A program made the translations under genes and the position numbers. From a virus, in the IMG/VR virus record IMGVR_UViG_3300044641_000552, positions 1 through 29,562 of that record: 29,562 nt of DNA. One strand, 5' to 3'. Position 1 is the first letter of the stretch, and each line of letters starts with the position of its first letter. Below are positions 21,041 to 29,562 of this stretch, in pieces. Below the pieces are notes generated by a model. It was given only the letters and a program-made list of their open reading frames with translations, did no database searches and was not told the origin of the DNA.

Positions 21041-21049
21041 TAGCAAATT

Positions 21050-21075
21050 GCCCCGGCTTGCGCTGGGGCTTTTTT
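21050..21075 (+). terminator. Intrinsic terminator after the tail tube gene
   Basis: GCCCCGGC-TTGC-GCTGGGGC forms an 8-bp stem with one G-U pair and a 4-base loop, followed at once by six T. It begins ten bases after the tail tube stop codon. It should reduce transcription into the chaperone and tape measure genes, which are needed in small amounts. Confidence 0.88.
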
Positions 21076-21107
21076 GTGTTTAGAGTACATCTAACTCACC
21101 AGTTTTT

Positions 21108-21464
21108 ATGGGATCCGCGCTTGCACGCCTCAAGAAAGCAGCCAACCTGACGCCAACCAAGCGGGTTGTAACACTAACCGATGGCAGCGTTTTTGAGTTT
21201 TACTCCGCGCCATTGACCATGGCCGAACGCGAGCGGGCGGAGAACATGCCTGGCGGCAACAATACCAATGGCTTTGCACTGAACTTGCTAGTTACCAAGG
21301 CCATGGACGACACCGGCAAGCGCTTGTTCGCGGCTGGCGAGATTGCCGAACTCAAGGAAGAGGTGCTAGATGCTGACCTGCAAGGCATGATGCTGGCGAT
21401 CATCACCAATCCAGAGGATGCAGATCAGCTGGACATGAAAAGCATTAAAGAAGGAGCTAAGTAA
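21108..21464 (+). CDS. Tail assembly chaperone, short form (gpG-like)
   Basis: This 118-aa protein lies between the tail tube and the tape measure, the fixed slot of tail assembly chaperones. It contains an N-terminal RVVTLTDGSVFEFYSAPLTMAERERAE with a Gly/Asn loop. Helical stretches follow (FALNLLVTKAMDDTGKRLFAAGEIAELKEEVLDADLQGMMLAI), ending DMKSIKEGAK. Such proteins coat the unfolded tape measure while the tube is built. The gene is followed without a start codon by a second open segment in the +1 frame, which suggests a frameshifted longer product. ATG 21108 follows a T-rich leader without a clear Shine-Dalgarno. Confidence 0.82.
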   Translation: MGSALARLKKAANLTPTKRVVTLTDGSVFEFYSAPLTMAERERAENMPGGNNTNGFALNLLVTKAMDDTGKRLFAAGEIAELKEEVLDADLQGMMLAIITNPEDADQLDMKSIKEGAK

Positions 21465-21624
21465 AGACAATCTGCTACTGCTGCAGCTTGGCGTTGCAAA
21501 GGAGCTTGGCTATAGCTTGGCTAGGCTCAATCAAGAGGTGACGCTAGAGGAGCTGCTCATCTGGAGCAGCTACTTTGAGCTTCAAAACGAGGAGCAGGAG
21601 CGTAGAATGAAGCAAAGGCGGTAG
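21439..21624 (+). CDS. Frameshift extension of the tail chaperone (GT-like), +1 frame
   Basis: This open segment in the +1 frame relative to the short chaperone has no ATG at its start. It reads through LLLLQLGVAKELGYSLARLNQEV, TLEELLIWSSYFELQNEEQE and a basic end. The VAKELG, TLEEL and W..YFxL.NEEQE landmarks match the T part of G-GT chaperones as I know it. The frame first opens at 21439, so the switch must occur between about 21438 and 21464. AAAA at 21438-21441 lets tRNA-Lys re-pair fully after a +1 slip. AAAG at 21447-21450 allows re-pairing with one wobble. The fused product would be about 170 aa. The stop is TAG 21622-21624, nine bases before the tape measure. Confidence 0.75.
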   Translation, partial: KALKKELSKDNLLLLQLGVAKELGYSLARLNQEVTLEELLIWSSYFELQNEEQERRMKQRR

Positions 21625-21633
21625 GGTTGCGCT

Positions 21634-24423
21634 GTGTCTGTCGTCGCTAATGTTGCGATTAACGTTGACAGCCGCAATGCTGTCAGCAAACTGCGCGAAG
21701 TGCAGGCGCAGGCAGGCGCGACAGAGAAGGCATTTGGTGCGCTGCAGTCCGCTTTAGGCGCCTTGGGCGCTGGCTTTGCGCTGACTAAGGTTATTGCAGA
21801 TGTTAAAGAATTAGATACCAATCTGCGGCGTCTAAGCACTGTCGGCGTTGATGTAGGCAAGATCAGTCCAGCTCTTTCAAAGCTAAGTGCTGAGCTAGGC
21901 GGTGTCGCAAGCAAAGCTGAATTAGCGGCAGCCTCGTATCAAGCGGCATCCGCAGGTTTTAGTGATACTGCGGGAAATGTCAATATCCTGCGCGCTGCAA
22001 CCAAGGCTGCCGTTGGCGGCCTGGCTGATACGCAAGCTGTAACCGAAGTCTTGGTAAAGACTTTGAACAGTTATGGAATGTCTGGCAGCCAAGCCATACA
22101 AGTAACTGACAGCATTTCTAAAGCAGTAGAGCTTGGCAATCAGGAATGGTCGGATTACACTAGCCAGTTAGGTCGTGTTGCATCTATTGCAGCGCTTGCT
22201 GGTGTCAGCCTTGATGAAGTCAATACATTTATTGCCGCTGCTACCAAGAATGGCGCCACGGCTGAAATTGCATTTACTGGCCTTGGCGCAACCCTGAACA
22301 CACTGCTACAACCTACCAAGGAAAGCCAAGAGGCAGCAGCGCAATTAGGCATTCAATGGAACTACAGCGGCCTGCAAGCAAAAGGCTTTACAGGGCTAAT
22401 GGCCGAATTGGCTGTAGCCATTAACAAAGACAAAGAGGCGTCTGCGCGGTTACTTGGCAGTCAAGAAGCCATGCGTGGCGCGTTTGCCGCTGCGTCTAAA
22501 AATGGCGCCGACTTTAAGAATATCCTTGAACAAATTGGCGACGCATCTGGTAAAACAGACGCTGACTTTCAAACCATGAAAGGCAGCCTTGAAAATACAC
22601 TCAAGGCATTAGACACGGCATTCAAAAATCTTAGCGAAGCATTAGGCAAAGCCTTTGGGCCAACACTTGTCATTGTTATTCAAGACATCACCAAAGGCGT
22701 AAATGCTTTTGCCGGTGCAATGAATGCCGTGCCGCAACCTGTAATGGACGCAGCCGGTGCGGCAGCAAAGGCAGTGGCTCAAATGCTGCTACTTAAAAAA
22801 GCCATTGAGGCCATCATTGCATTGCGGCTTGGCATTGCCGCAATGTTTGCTGCTACTGCAACAGGCGCGGCGACTGCTGCCACTGCAGCATCTGGCCTGA
22901 GTATGAACATGCGATATTTGCAAGGTTCTATGGCGGCGGCGCAAACGCAGGCCACTGGACTAGTTGGTGTACTTAGAAGCATCGCAGCATTTGGCCTCAT
23001 CACAGTCGGCATCAATCTTGCCGTTAGCGGCCTACAGCAAGTTATTGCAGCCAACTTGGAAATTGCAAGGTTGCGTGGCGAGCGGCAGGCCGGTGGAGCT
23101 GCGGCAATTTATCAAGGCTCAGCACCGCTCGAATCCAAACAAACTGCACAATCCACGCTTGCTGCCATACAAAAAGAGCGCCAGCGGCTCAACTCTGCCG
23201 GAACAATTGCCGCGGGAATGCTTGGCCCTCTAGCGCCACTTGTTGGCGGCATGTCACCAGGCGCTAGGGCTGATCGCTTGGGTGTATTGCGTGAACGCGA
23301 GCTACGTGCTGCCGGAACAGCTGCGCTACCCACCCGCGTGGCACCCAATTCCATGGGTACGCAAGTCGGCGACATGGTAGGTGGCGGCGGCGGCGGCGGA
23401 GATGCCGGTGGAGCGAAGAAAGGCAAAACAGATGCCGAGCGCGAAGCCGAAAAGAGAGAGCGCGAAGCAAAACGCGCCGCAAAGGCAGCAGCTCAAGAAG
23501 CCGCAAGGGTCAAAGATGTCATCCGCGATAGGTTGGCAGAAGGCCAATTTATGCGTCTTAAGTCGGAGATGCAAGACAGAATTGCAAATGCAGAAATTGC
23601 TGGCGACAAAATGCTGGCAGCGCGATTGAATGGCGCACAGCATGAACTGGACATTCAATACCAATATGCGCAAGAGTTAGCAAAAGAAAAAGACATAGAC
23701 GCTCAAAGGGCAATTATCTTTGAAGGCCAAGTCGCCTTGGTCGCCAATCAGCGCGAGGTTCAGCGAGAACTGAATAAACTGCAACAGCAAAACGACCAAG
23801 ACAGGCTTGCATCGCTGCAAAAAGCCATTGAAAAACAATATGAACTCAATACCGCCGTCCAAAATCAACTGCGGCTTGCCGATGGTGTTGCCAATACACT
23901 GGGCGAAGGATTGGGATCAGCCTTTAATGCCTTGATTGCTGGCGCGCAAGGATGGGAAAAGAGTCTGCAGCAAATTGCGTCTGGTGTTCTTCTTGATATT
24001 GCCAATCAACTAATTAGGATCTTTGTCATTGAGCAGGCAATCAATGCCATCAAGACATTCTTGACACCGTTTAGCTTGTCAACGCCATTGGGTGCCGGCG
24101 GTGGAAAGGTTGGCAAGTTTGGCACGCTTGGGCCAAATTACGGTATCCCGCAACGCGCCAAAGGTGGCCCGGTATCCAGCGGCCAAACCTACATGGTCGG
24201 CGAGCGTGGCCCTGAACTGTTCGTGCCTGGCCGCAGCGGGTCCATCGTGCCCAACGACAAGCTGGGCAGCGGCGGCAGCACCAGCGTTGTAGTGAACGTC
24301 GATGCCAGCGGCAGTAAAGTAGAAGGCAACGACCAACAGGGCAACCAACTGGGCCGCGTCATTGCTGCCGCCGTCCAGCAAGAACTCATCAAACAAAAAC
24401 GTCCTGGAGGCTTGCTGGTGTAA
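21634..24423 (+). CDS. Tail tape measure protein
   Basis: The 929-aa protein fixes tail length and later enters the cell envelope. Residues ~1-330 match the TP901-type core, with GVDVGKISPALSKLSAELGGVASKAELAAASYQAASAGF and alternating helices. A long hydrophobic, Ala-rich stretch lies at about 365-475. A Gly run near 583-590 leads into a charged coiled coil (Lys/Glu/Arg, ~595-770). The C-terminus has the common YMVGERGPELFVPGRSG (about residue 853-869) and SIVPN motif. Start GTG 21634 follows the chaperone extension by nine bases. No muramidase domain is visible. From this size a tail of roughly 130-140 nm is expected by the usual proportionality. Confidence 0.93.
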   Translation: MSVVANVAINVDSRNAVSKLREVQAQAGATEKAFGALQSALGALGAGFALTKVIADVKELDTNLRRLSTVGVDVGKISPALSKLSAELGGVASKAELAAASYQAASAGFSDTAGNVNILRAATKAAVGGLADTQAVTEVLVKTLNSYGMSGSQAIQVTDSISKAVELGNQEWSDYTSQLGRVASIAALAGVSLDEVNTFIAAATKNGATAEIAFTGLGATLNTLLQPTKESQEAAAQLGIQWNYSGLQAKGFTGLMAELAVAINKDKEASARLLGSQEAMRGAFAAASKNGADFKNILEQIGDASGKTDADFQTMKGSLENTLKALDTAFKNLSEALGKAFGPTLVIVIQDITKGVNAFAGAMNAVPQPVMDAAGAAAKAVAQMLLLKKAIEAIIALRLGIAAMFAATATGAATAATAASGLSMNMRYLQGSMAAAQTQATGLVGVLRSIAAFGLITVGINLAVSGLQQVIAANLEIARLRGERQAGGAAAIYQGSAPLESKQTAQSTLAAIQKERQRLNSAGTIAAGMLGPLAPLVGGMSPGARADRLGVLRERELRAAGTAALPTRVAPNSMGTQVGDMVGGGGGGGDAGGAKKGKTDAEREAEKREREAKRAAKAAAQEAARVKDVIRDRLAEGQFMRLKSEMQDRIANAEIAGDKMLAARLNGAQHELDIQYQYAQELAKEKDIDAQRAIIFEGQVALVANQREVQRELNKLQQQNDQDRLASLQKAIEKQYELNTAVQNQLRLADGVANTLGEGLGSAFNALIAGAQGWEKSLQQIASGVLLDIANQLIRIFVIEQAINAIKTFLTPFSLSTPLGAGGGKVGKFGTLGPNYGIPQRAKGGPVSSGQTYMVGERGPELFVPGRSGSIVPNDKLGSGGSTSVVVNVDASGSKVEGNDQQGNQLGRVIAAAVQQELIKQKRPGGLLV

Positions 24424-24764
24424 TGGCTACCTTTCCCAACTACAAACCGACCTATTCGGCCACCAAAAGCAGCCAGCCAAAGATTCGCACCACGCAATTT
24501 GGCGACGGTTACCAGCAGCGCATCACTTTTGGCCTCAATCAAAACCCGAAAGAATGGCGGCTTACGTTTAGCGTCAGTGACGACGACGCCAACATCATCG
24601 AAGCGTTCCTAGATGCACGGGCTGCAGATGCAGCATCGTTTGACTGGACGCCACCAGGCGAAGCCACAAGCTACAAATGGATTTGCCCTAATTGGACCCG
24701 CGAGTTATTTGAATTTGAGCGCAGCAAAATTGACGTTACGTTTATGCAGGTATTTGAGCCGTGA
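24423..24764 (+). CDS. Minor tail protein M-like
   Basis: This 113-aa protein starts at the last A of the tape measure TAA (TAATG). It contains PKIRTTQFGDGYQQRITFGLNQNPKEWRLTFS, then a helix, FDWTPPG, and KWICPNWTRE with a closing beta strand. The segment with FGDGYxQR...G and FxWTPP..... is typical for the lambda M/phage minor tail protein group located after the tape measure. It helps form the distal tail tip. The stop overlaps the L-like gene as GTGA. Confidence is high from both motif and gene order. Confidence 0.9.
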   Translation: MATFPNYKPTYSATKSSQPKIRTTQFGDGYQQRITFGLNQNPKEWRLTFSVSDDDANIIEAFLDARAADAASFDWTPPGEATSYKWICPNWTRELFEFERSKIDVTFMQVFEP

Positions 24765-25441
24765 CCGTACCTGTTTCTGACCTCCAGGCGATCGCGCCCA
24801 GTGCCGTCATTGAGCTGTTCGAGCTGGAGCTGAACGTGACGCAGCATGGCGTGGCGGACACCTATCGCTTCCACGCTGGCACCAGCCTGAACAGCAACGG
24901 CGTTTTGACCTGGAACGCCGAGGAGTACCTGCGCTTCCCGATCGAGGCCGAGGGCTTCGAGTACAGCGGCAACGGCCAGCTGCCACGGCCGAAGATGCGG
25001 GTAAGCAACATCATGGGCACCATCACAGCGCTGCTGCTCAGCCTGCCGGATGGACTGGAGGGCGCGAAGGTGACCCGCATCCGCACCTTGGCCCGCTACA
25101 TCGACGGCGCCAATTTTCCCGGCGGCACAAACCCCTACGGCACGCCAGACCCGACCGCGGAGTTTCCGCGTGAGATCTACTACGTAGACCGGAAGGTGGC
25201 AGAGACGCGCGACGTGGTGGAGTTCGAGCTGGCTGCATCGTTCGACTTGGCCGGAGTGCGGGCACCGAAGCGGCAGTGCATCTCGAACATCTGCCAGTGG
25301 GTCTACAAATCGACGGAGTGCAGCTACACCGGTGGGATACCCACCTGCGACAAGACGCTCGATGCCTGCAAGGCGCATTTCGGCGCGACCGCCGAGCTGC
25401 CGTTTGGGTCCTTCCCGGGCGTGGGTACGTTCTTCGCATGA
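24761..25441 (+). CDS. Minor tail protein L-like, with C-terminal metal-cluster cysteines
   Basis: The 226-aa protein starts at GTG 24761. It has [19 protein letters not shown] and [28 protein letters not shown], the usual N-terminal part of lambda L-like proteins. Cysteines at 173, 178, 187, 196 and 203 form the C-terminal cluster region. Lambda gpL holds a 4Fe-4S cluster with four such cysteines. One Cys here is extra, so which four bind is unclear. The protein joins the tail tube to the tip. It is flanked by M-like and K-like genes, as in lambda, with overlapping start and stop signals. Confidence 0.9.
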   Translation: MTVPVSDLQAIAPSAVIELFELELNVTQHGVADTYRFHAGTSLNSNGVLTWNAEEYLRFPIEAEGFEYSGNGQLPRPKMRVSNIMGTITALLLSLPDGLEGAKVTRIRTLARYIDGANFPGGTNPYGTPDPTAEFPREIYYVDRKVAETRDVVEFELAASFDLAGVRAPKRQCISNICQWVYKSTECSYTGGIPTCDKTLDACKAHFGATAELPFGSFPGVGTFFA

Positions 25442-26169
25442 CCATAACCTGGCGCATCGCAGCACTGGACCATGCCAAGGTCGAGGATCCACGCGAAGCC
25501 TGCGGTTTGTTGCTGGTGGTCAAAGGCCGTGAGCGCTACTGGCCATGTCGAAATCTCTGCACTGGCACTGATCAGTTCATCCTTGACCCGGACGACTATG
25601 CAGCGGCAGAGGACACCGGCGAGATCATTGCGGTAGTGCATTCGCATCCGATGACACCACCCGTACCGAGCCAGCCGGATCTCATGGGTTGCGAAGTAAG
25701 CGGCTTGCCATGGCACATCGTCAACCCAAAAACCGAAGCGTGGGGCACCTGCGAACCCTCGGGCTATAAAGCCCCCTTGATTGGTCGGCAGTGGACATGG
25801 GGAATTAGCGACTGTTGGACACTGGCGCGTGACTGGTACGCAGAGCACGGCTTAAACCTCCCGGATTGGGAGCGCCCCTTAACGCCAGAGCAATTCGAGA
25901 CCGCGCCAATGTTTGACGACTGCTGGGCCACGGCAGGCTTTCGCGAACTGGAAGACGAGGAAGAGTTGCAGAAGGGCGACTTTTTACTTATGAACATCAG
26001 TGGCAAGGGCTTAAACCACTGCGGCGTCTACATCGGCGACTGCCTGGTACTACATCACATTCGCGGACGCCTAAGTAGCCGCGATCTTTATGGTGGTGGG
26101 GGCTGGCTACAAAAATGCACAGGTCGTAGACTGCGCCATCCCGACCTCGTTACCATAGATAGAGGCTGA
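25438..26169 (+). CDS. Tail tip peptidase K-like: JAB/MPN plus NlpC/P60
   Basis: The start is ATG 25438, overlapping the L-like TGA; the longer upstream frame is disregarded. The 243-aa protein has two domains. Residues ~1-110 form a JAB/MPN metalloprotease with a complete JAMM motif: His68-x-His70-x7-Ser78-x2-Asp81. Residues ~115-243 form an NlpC/P60 peptidase with catalytic Cys126 ([11 protein letters not shown]) and His194 (NHCGVYIGD). This is the lambda K arrangement. It processes tail proteins and may open peptidoglycan during entry. All main active-site residues are in place. Confidence 0.93.
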   Translation: MTITWRIAALDHAKVEDPREACGLLLVVKGRERYWPCRNLCTGTDQFILDPDDYAAAEDTGEIIAVVHSHPMTPPVPSQPDLMGCEVSGLPWHIVNPKTEAWGTCEPSGYKAPLIGRQWTWGISDCWTLARDWYAEHGLNLPDWERPLTPEQFETAPMFDDCWATAGFRELEDEEELQKGDFLLMNISGKGLNHCGVYIGDCLVLHHIRGRLSSRDLYGGGGWLQKCTGRRLRHPDLVTIDRG

Positions 26170-26177
26170 GCTGGGCC

Positions 26178-26786
26178 ATGTTGCGTAAGATCCGCGTTTA
26201 CGGCCGACTCGCCAAGTTCCTCAGCCGGCGTGTATTTGAGGCAGATGTCGCCAGTGCTGCCGAGGCAATGCGGTTCCTGCTGGCCAACTTCCCGCAGCTG
26301 GAGAAGCACATGGCCGACCAGCACTACCGGGTCAGCGTCGGCAGCTATGACCTGGATGAAAGCGAGCTGCAGGATCCTGCCGGCCAGCAGCAGATCAAGA
26401 TCGTACCCGTGCTCGCAGGTGCTGGTGCCACAGGTCGGATTATTGCGGGCGTGGGCTTAATTGCCGCAGCTTTCTTTACGGGTGGCGCAACTATTGGCCT
26501 ATTAGGTCTTGCGGCTCCCGTTGCCGTTAGCACCGTGCTTGCTGGTATCGGCGCCACCCTGGTACTTGGCGGCGTAGCGCAACTGCTCACGCCGGTGCCA
26601 AAAATTGGCCCAACGCTTGGAGCCACTGGGTCAGACACCAACCAAGACCCGCGCAAGTCCTACAGCTTCTCCGGCATCCAGCAGACCAGCCGCCAGGGCG
26701 TGCCCGTGCCCGTGGTCTACGGCGAGACGCTGGTGGGCTCGGTGGTGATCTCGGCCGGCGTTGACACCGTGCAGGTGGCGGGATGA
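26178..26786 (+). CDS. Tail assembly protein I-like
   Basis: The 202-aa protein begins with MLRKIRVYGRLAKFLSRRVFEADVASAAEAMRFL, an ubiquitin-like beta-grasp region (residues ~1-80). A long hydrophobic, Gly/Ala-rich segment follows (~85-135: IIAGVGLIAAAFFTGGATIGLLGLAAPVAV), and then LLTPVP, YSFSGIQQTSRQGVPVPVVYGETLVGSVVIS. This is the lambda I layout found between K and J. It assists tip assembly and is not a virion component in lambda. Start ATG 26178 lies nine bases after the K-like stop. Its TGA overlaps the J-like ATG. Confidence 0.92.
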   Translation: MLRKIRVYGRLAKFLSRRVFEADVASAAEAMRFLLANFPQLEKHMADQHYRVSVGSYDLDESELQDPAGQQQIKIVPVLAGAGATGRIIAGVGLIAAAFFTGGATIGLLGLAAPVAVSTVLAGIGATLVLGGVAQLLTPVPKIGPTLGATGSDTNQDPRKSYSFSGIQQTSRQGVPVPVVYGETLVGSVVISAGVDTVQVAG

Positions 26787-29562
26787 GCAGGATCGTCGGC
26801 GCAGGTGGTGGCGGTGGTGGCGGCAAGGGCGGCGGCGGTGGCAGCACCAGCCAGCCGCAACGCACCCCAACAGAGGCCGCCGACAACCTCAACAGCGCGC
26901 AGTATGCGCAGCTGCTGGATCTGATCAGCGAGGGCGAGATCGAGGGCCTGAAGGCCGGCGCGCAGTCGATCTTTCTCAACAACACGCCGCTGCAGAACGC
27001 CAACGGCACCTACAACTTCCAGAACGTCACCGTCTACACCCGCAACGGCACGCAGGATCAGGCCTTCATCCCTGGATCGGCTGACATTGAGGACGAGAAG
27101 CCGGTGGGCGTGCAGGTGTCGCAGGCCACGCCGGTCACACAAACGATCAGCGCCCCCAATGTGGACGCGGCGCGGATCACCATCACAGTGCCGCAGCTGC
27201 AGGAGTTCACCAATCAAGGCGACGTGAACGGCACCGACGTGCGCCTACAGATTGCCGTGCAGTACGGCGGCGGCGGCTACACCACGGTGATCGATGACAC
27301 GATCGCCGGCCGCACCGCCGACACCTATCAGCGCGACTACCTGGTGGGGCTCGCCACCACGCCGGCCGACATCCGCGTGACCCGGATCACGCCGGACAGC
27401 AGCAGCGCCAAGCTGGCCAACGCCTTCACCTGGTCCACCTACACCGAGATCACCTACGCCAAGCTGCGCTACCCCAACAGCGCGCTGATCGGCCTGCGGG
27501 TGGACGCTGAGCAGTTTTCGAGCATCCCGAGCCGCACCTACCTGATCCGCGGCATCAAGGTGCGCATCCCGTCGAACGCGACGGTGGACACCACCAACGG
27601 CCGGCTGGTCTACGCGGGCATTTGGAACGGCACACTCGGCGCGGCGCAGTGGTGCTCCGATCCGGCGTGGATCCTGTGGGACCTGCTCACCTCCACGCGC
27701 TACGGCTTCGGCGATCACGTCAAGGCAGCGCAGCTCGACAAGTGGGCGTTCTATGCCGCGAGCCAGTACGCTTCGACGCTGGTTCCTGACGGTTTTGGCG
27801 GTTTTGAGCCGCGCTTCTCCTGCAACATCAACATCCAGACGGCCGAGGAGGCCTACAAGCTGATCAACGACATGTGCTCGGTGTTCCGAGCCATGCCGTA
27901 CTGGAGCACCGGCGCGCTGACGATCAGCCAGGACCGGCCGGCGGACTCGGCCTACCTGTTCACGCTGGCCAACGTCTCAGAGGAAGGCTTCAGCTACCAA
28001 GGCAGCAGCCGCAAGACCCGGCCGACCGTGGCGGTGGTCAGCTACTTGGACCTGGACAGCCGGGACATCGCCTACGAGGTGGTCGAGGACCAGGCCGCGA
28101 TCGCGAAGCACGGCGTGGTGACCACGCAGATCAGCGCCTTCGCCTGCACCTCCCGCGGCCAAGCCAGCAGGATCGGCGAGTGGCTGCTGTACTCGGAGCA
28201 GTACGAAGGCGAGGTGGTCAGCTTCACCGCCTCGATCGATGCCGGCGTGGTGGTGCGGCCGGGGCAGATCATCGAGATCAGTGACCCGGTGAAGACCGGC
28301 TCACGGCGCGGCGGCCGCATCACGGCAGCCACCACCACCACGGTAACCGTTGACGACGCCAGCGAGCTTGCAGCTGGTGAAGCCGCCACCCTCTCGGTGA
28401 TCCTCCCCAATGGCACGGTGCAGAGCAGCGCGGTGACGGCGATTGTCGGCAACGTGGTCAGCTTGGCAACACCGCTGGCCGCAGCACCCAACGCGAACAG
28501 CGTGTGGCTCTACCAGACTTCGAATATCCAGACCTCGACCTGGCGCGTGCTCAGCGTGCAGGAGCAGGACGGCGCCAAATACGCGATCAGCGCGCTGGCC
28601 TACAACGCGTCGAAATACGACTACATCGAGCGCGGCGCGGCGCTGCAGCCGCGGGACATCACCGACCTCAACATCATCCCGGCGGCGCCCACCAACCTGC
28701 AGGCCGTCGAGACGCTCTATGAGCTGAATGGCCGCGCGCTGGCCAAGCTGATCGTCAGCTGGCGGCCGGTGGTTGGCGTCAATGAGTATCGGGTGCGCTG
28801 GCGGCCGCAGAACGGCAACTGGACCAGCACCACACAGGCGCGCCCTGACTACGAGATCCTCGACACCACCGCCGGCGTCTATGAGGTGCAGGTCTATAGC
28901 CTCAACGCAGCGCTGCGGCAATCGGTGGAGCCGGCCAAGCTGACGGTGCAAGCCTTCGGCAAGACCGCACCACCCGAGAGCGTCGCCGGCCTGTCGCTGA
29001 TCCCGATCGACAACGCCAGCGCCATCCTCAGCTGGGATCGCTCCCCCGAGCTTGACGTGGTGCTCGGCGGCAAGGTGCTGATCCGCCACAACGTGGCACT
29101 GACCGGCGCCATCTGGGAGGAAAGCCAAGAGATCGTGGCCGCTGCAGCCGGCAGCCAGACGCAGAAGCAGGTGCCGCTGCTCGAGGGCTCCTATCTGGTC
29201 AAGTTCGAGGATGACGGCGGCCGCCGGTCTCTGGTGGCCACCAGCGTGGTGGCCGATCTGCCAACACCGCAGCCGCGGCAGCTGGTGCAGACCTACGCGG
29301 AGGAGCTGGAAAGCCCGCCCTTCAACGGCAATTACACCGACATGTTCTATGTCACCAGCCTGGCCGAAGCGGGCGGGGCTGGCGGCATCATGCTCAGCAG
29401 CGGGCTCGCGGTGGACGCGATGGCCACAGACGGCGACTGGGATGCGCTGGCCTCGATCGACAGCGTGGGCGGCGTGCTGCCGGCGGGCGAATACGAGTTC
29501 GGATCTACCTATGCCTTCCCCGGCGTCTTTGACTGCAACATGCGCCGGCGGCTGGTCACCCT
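26783..29562 (+). CDS. Tail tip attachment protein J-like, cut by the right window edge
   Basis: The frame opens at ATG 26783 (ATGA overlap) and runs at least 926 codons to the edge without a stop. The first ~25 residues are Gly-rich with Lys breaks, as in many J proteins. YAQLLDLISEGEIEGL (about residue 40) is a J hallmark, followed by FLNNTPLQN and tip-ring domains. Two fibronectin-III-like repeats begin near residues 635 (PTNLQAVET) and 730 (PESVAGLSL). J sits at the distal tip, binds the host receptor and decides host range in its C-terminus, which is not in view. GC looks higher here than in the left part of the window. Confidence 0.93.
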   Translation, partial: MSRIVGAGGGGGGGKGGGGGSTSQPQRTPTEAADNLNSAQYAQLLDLISEGEIEGLKAGAQSIFLNNTPLQNANGTYNFQNVTVYTRNGTQDQAFIPGSADIEDEKPVGVQVSQATPVTQTISAPNVDAARITITVPQLQEFTNQGDVNGTDVRLQIAVQYGGGGYTTVIDDTIAGRTADTYQRDYLVGLATTPADIRVTRITPDSSSAKLANAFTWSTYTEITYAKLRYPNSALIGLRVDAEQFSSIPSRTYLIRGIKVRIPSNATVDTTNGRLVYAGIWNGTLGAAQWCSDPAWILWDLLTSTRYGFGDHVKAAQLDKWAFYAASQYASTLVPDGFGGFEPRFSCNINIQTAEEAYKLINDMCSVFRAMPYWSTGALTISQDRPADSAYLFTLANVSEEGFSYQGSSRKTRPTVAVVSYLDLDSRDIAYEVVEDQAAIAKHGVVTTQISAFACTSRGQASRIGEWLLYSEQYEGEVVSFTASIDAGVVVRPGQIIEISDPVKTGSRRGGRITAATTTTVTVDDASELAAGEAATLSVILPNGTVQSSAVTAIVGNVVSLATPLAAAPNANSVWLYQTSNIQTSTWRVLSVQEQDGAKYAISALAYNASKYDYIERGAALQPRDITDLNIIPAAPTNLQAVETLYELNGRALAKLIVSWRPVVGVNEYRVRWRPQNGNWTSTTQARPDYEILDTTAGVYEVQVYSLNAALRQSVEPAKLTVQAFGKTAPPESVAGLSLIPIDNASAILSWDRSPELDVVLGGKVLIRHNVALTGAIWEESQEIVAAAAGSQTQKQVPLLEGSYLVKFEDDGGRRSLVATSVVADLPTPQPRQLVQTYAEELESPPFNGNYTDMFYVTSLAEAGGAGGIMLSSGLAVDAMATDGDWDALASIDSVGGVLPAGEYEFGSTYAFPGVFDCNMRRRLVT

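Noticed and set aside
20246-21046. 266-aa open frame antisense to the tail tube gene
   Set aside because: It has the same cause as at the capsid gene: biased codons of a highly expressed gene leave a long antisense frame without protein-like order.
23383-23400. Glycine codon run in the tape measure gene
   Set aside because: Flexible Gly linkers before a coiled coil are common in tape measure proteins; this is not a repeat element.
24671-25492. 273-aa antisense frame over the M-like and L-like tail genes
   Set aside because: The opposite strand carries two recognisable tail genes with overlapping starts. The antisense product is Arg/His/Cys-rich and matches nothing.
26802-26850. Gly-rich repeat at the start of the J-like gene
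   Set aside because: Gly-rich N-termini are usual for J-type tip proteins; no regular DNA repeat unit is present.
28301-29128. 275-aa antisense frame within the J-like gene
   Set aside because: It results from high GC in the J-like gene. The sense frame has clear fibronectin-III-like repeats.

Overview
The window looks like about 29.6 kb of a double-stranded DNA siphovirus, free or integrated, that infects a cyanobacterium. The virus call rests on a continuous rightward block holding TerS, TerL, portal, MuF-type head protein, scaffold, capsid, neck genes, tail tube, tail chaperone with a frameshift extension, tape measure, and a lambda-like M, L, K, I, J tail-tip series. The cyanobacterial host is suggested by a cyAbrB-type regulator between terminase and portal, and by an orphan domain resembling the N-terminal arm-binding part of cyanobacterial tyrosine integrases. 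No tRNA, rRNA, CRISPR array, insertion sequence, endolysin, holin or complete integrase was found.

Region 1 (about 1-6090, leftward). Reading in the direction of transcription from 6090, the order is: an SNF2-type helicase fused to a DNA methyltransferase, an unknown 115-aa protein, a second superfamily-2 helicase with a zinc ribbon, the orphan arm-binding domain, a VRR-NUC nuclease, a secreted RlpA-like double-psi barrel protein, a 62-aa membrane-anchored HTH protein, and three more small proteins. The last of these runs off the left edge. The large genes are joined by 1-4 base start/stop overlaps. Four of the small genes instead share a repeated leader ending GAGAAYC-ATG.

Region 2 (6091-6290) is the divergent control region. 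It holds a perfect 19-bp palindrome inside two weak overlapping promoter-like sequences, and a 45-aa ribbon-helix-helix protein whose stop overlaps the primase start. It looks like an autoregulated early switch.

Region 3 (6291-10063, rightward) is replication: a PrimPol/PriCT/VirE-type primase-helicase, a second ribbon-helix-helix protein, a small unknown protein and a bacterial-type sliding clamp. No DNA polymerase is present, so the clamp probably serves the host polymerase.

Region 4 (10068-19839) is packaging, head and neck. It includes the cyAbrB regulator, a cluster of tiny basic proteins that partly overlap in different frames, the scaffold, capsid and presumed decoration protein, and a tandem pair of paralogous small proteins.

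Region 5 (19836-29562) is the tail. It runs from tail terminator and tail tube, followed by a strong intrinsic terminator, through the chaperone pair and tape measure to the lambda-like tip genes. The J-like tip protein is cut by the right edge. Most junctions overlap by 1-4 bases, which implies translational coupling.
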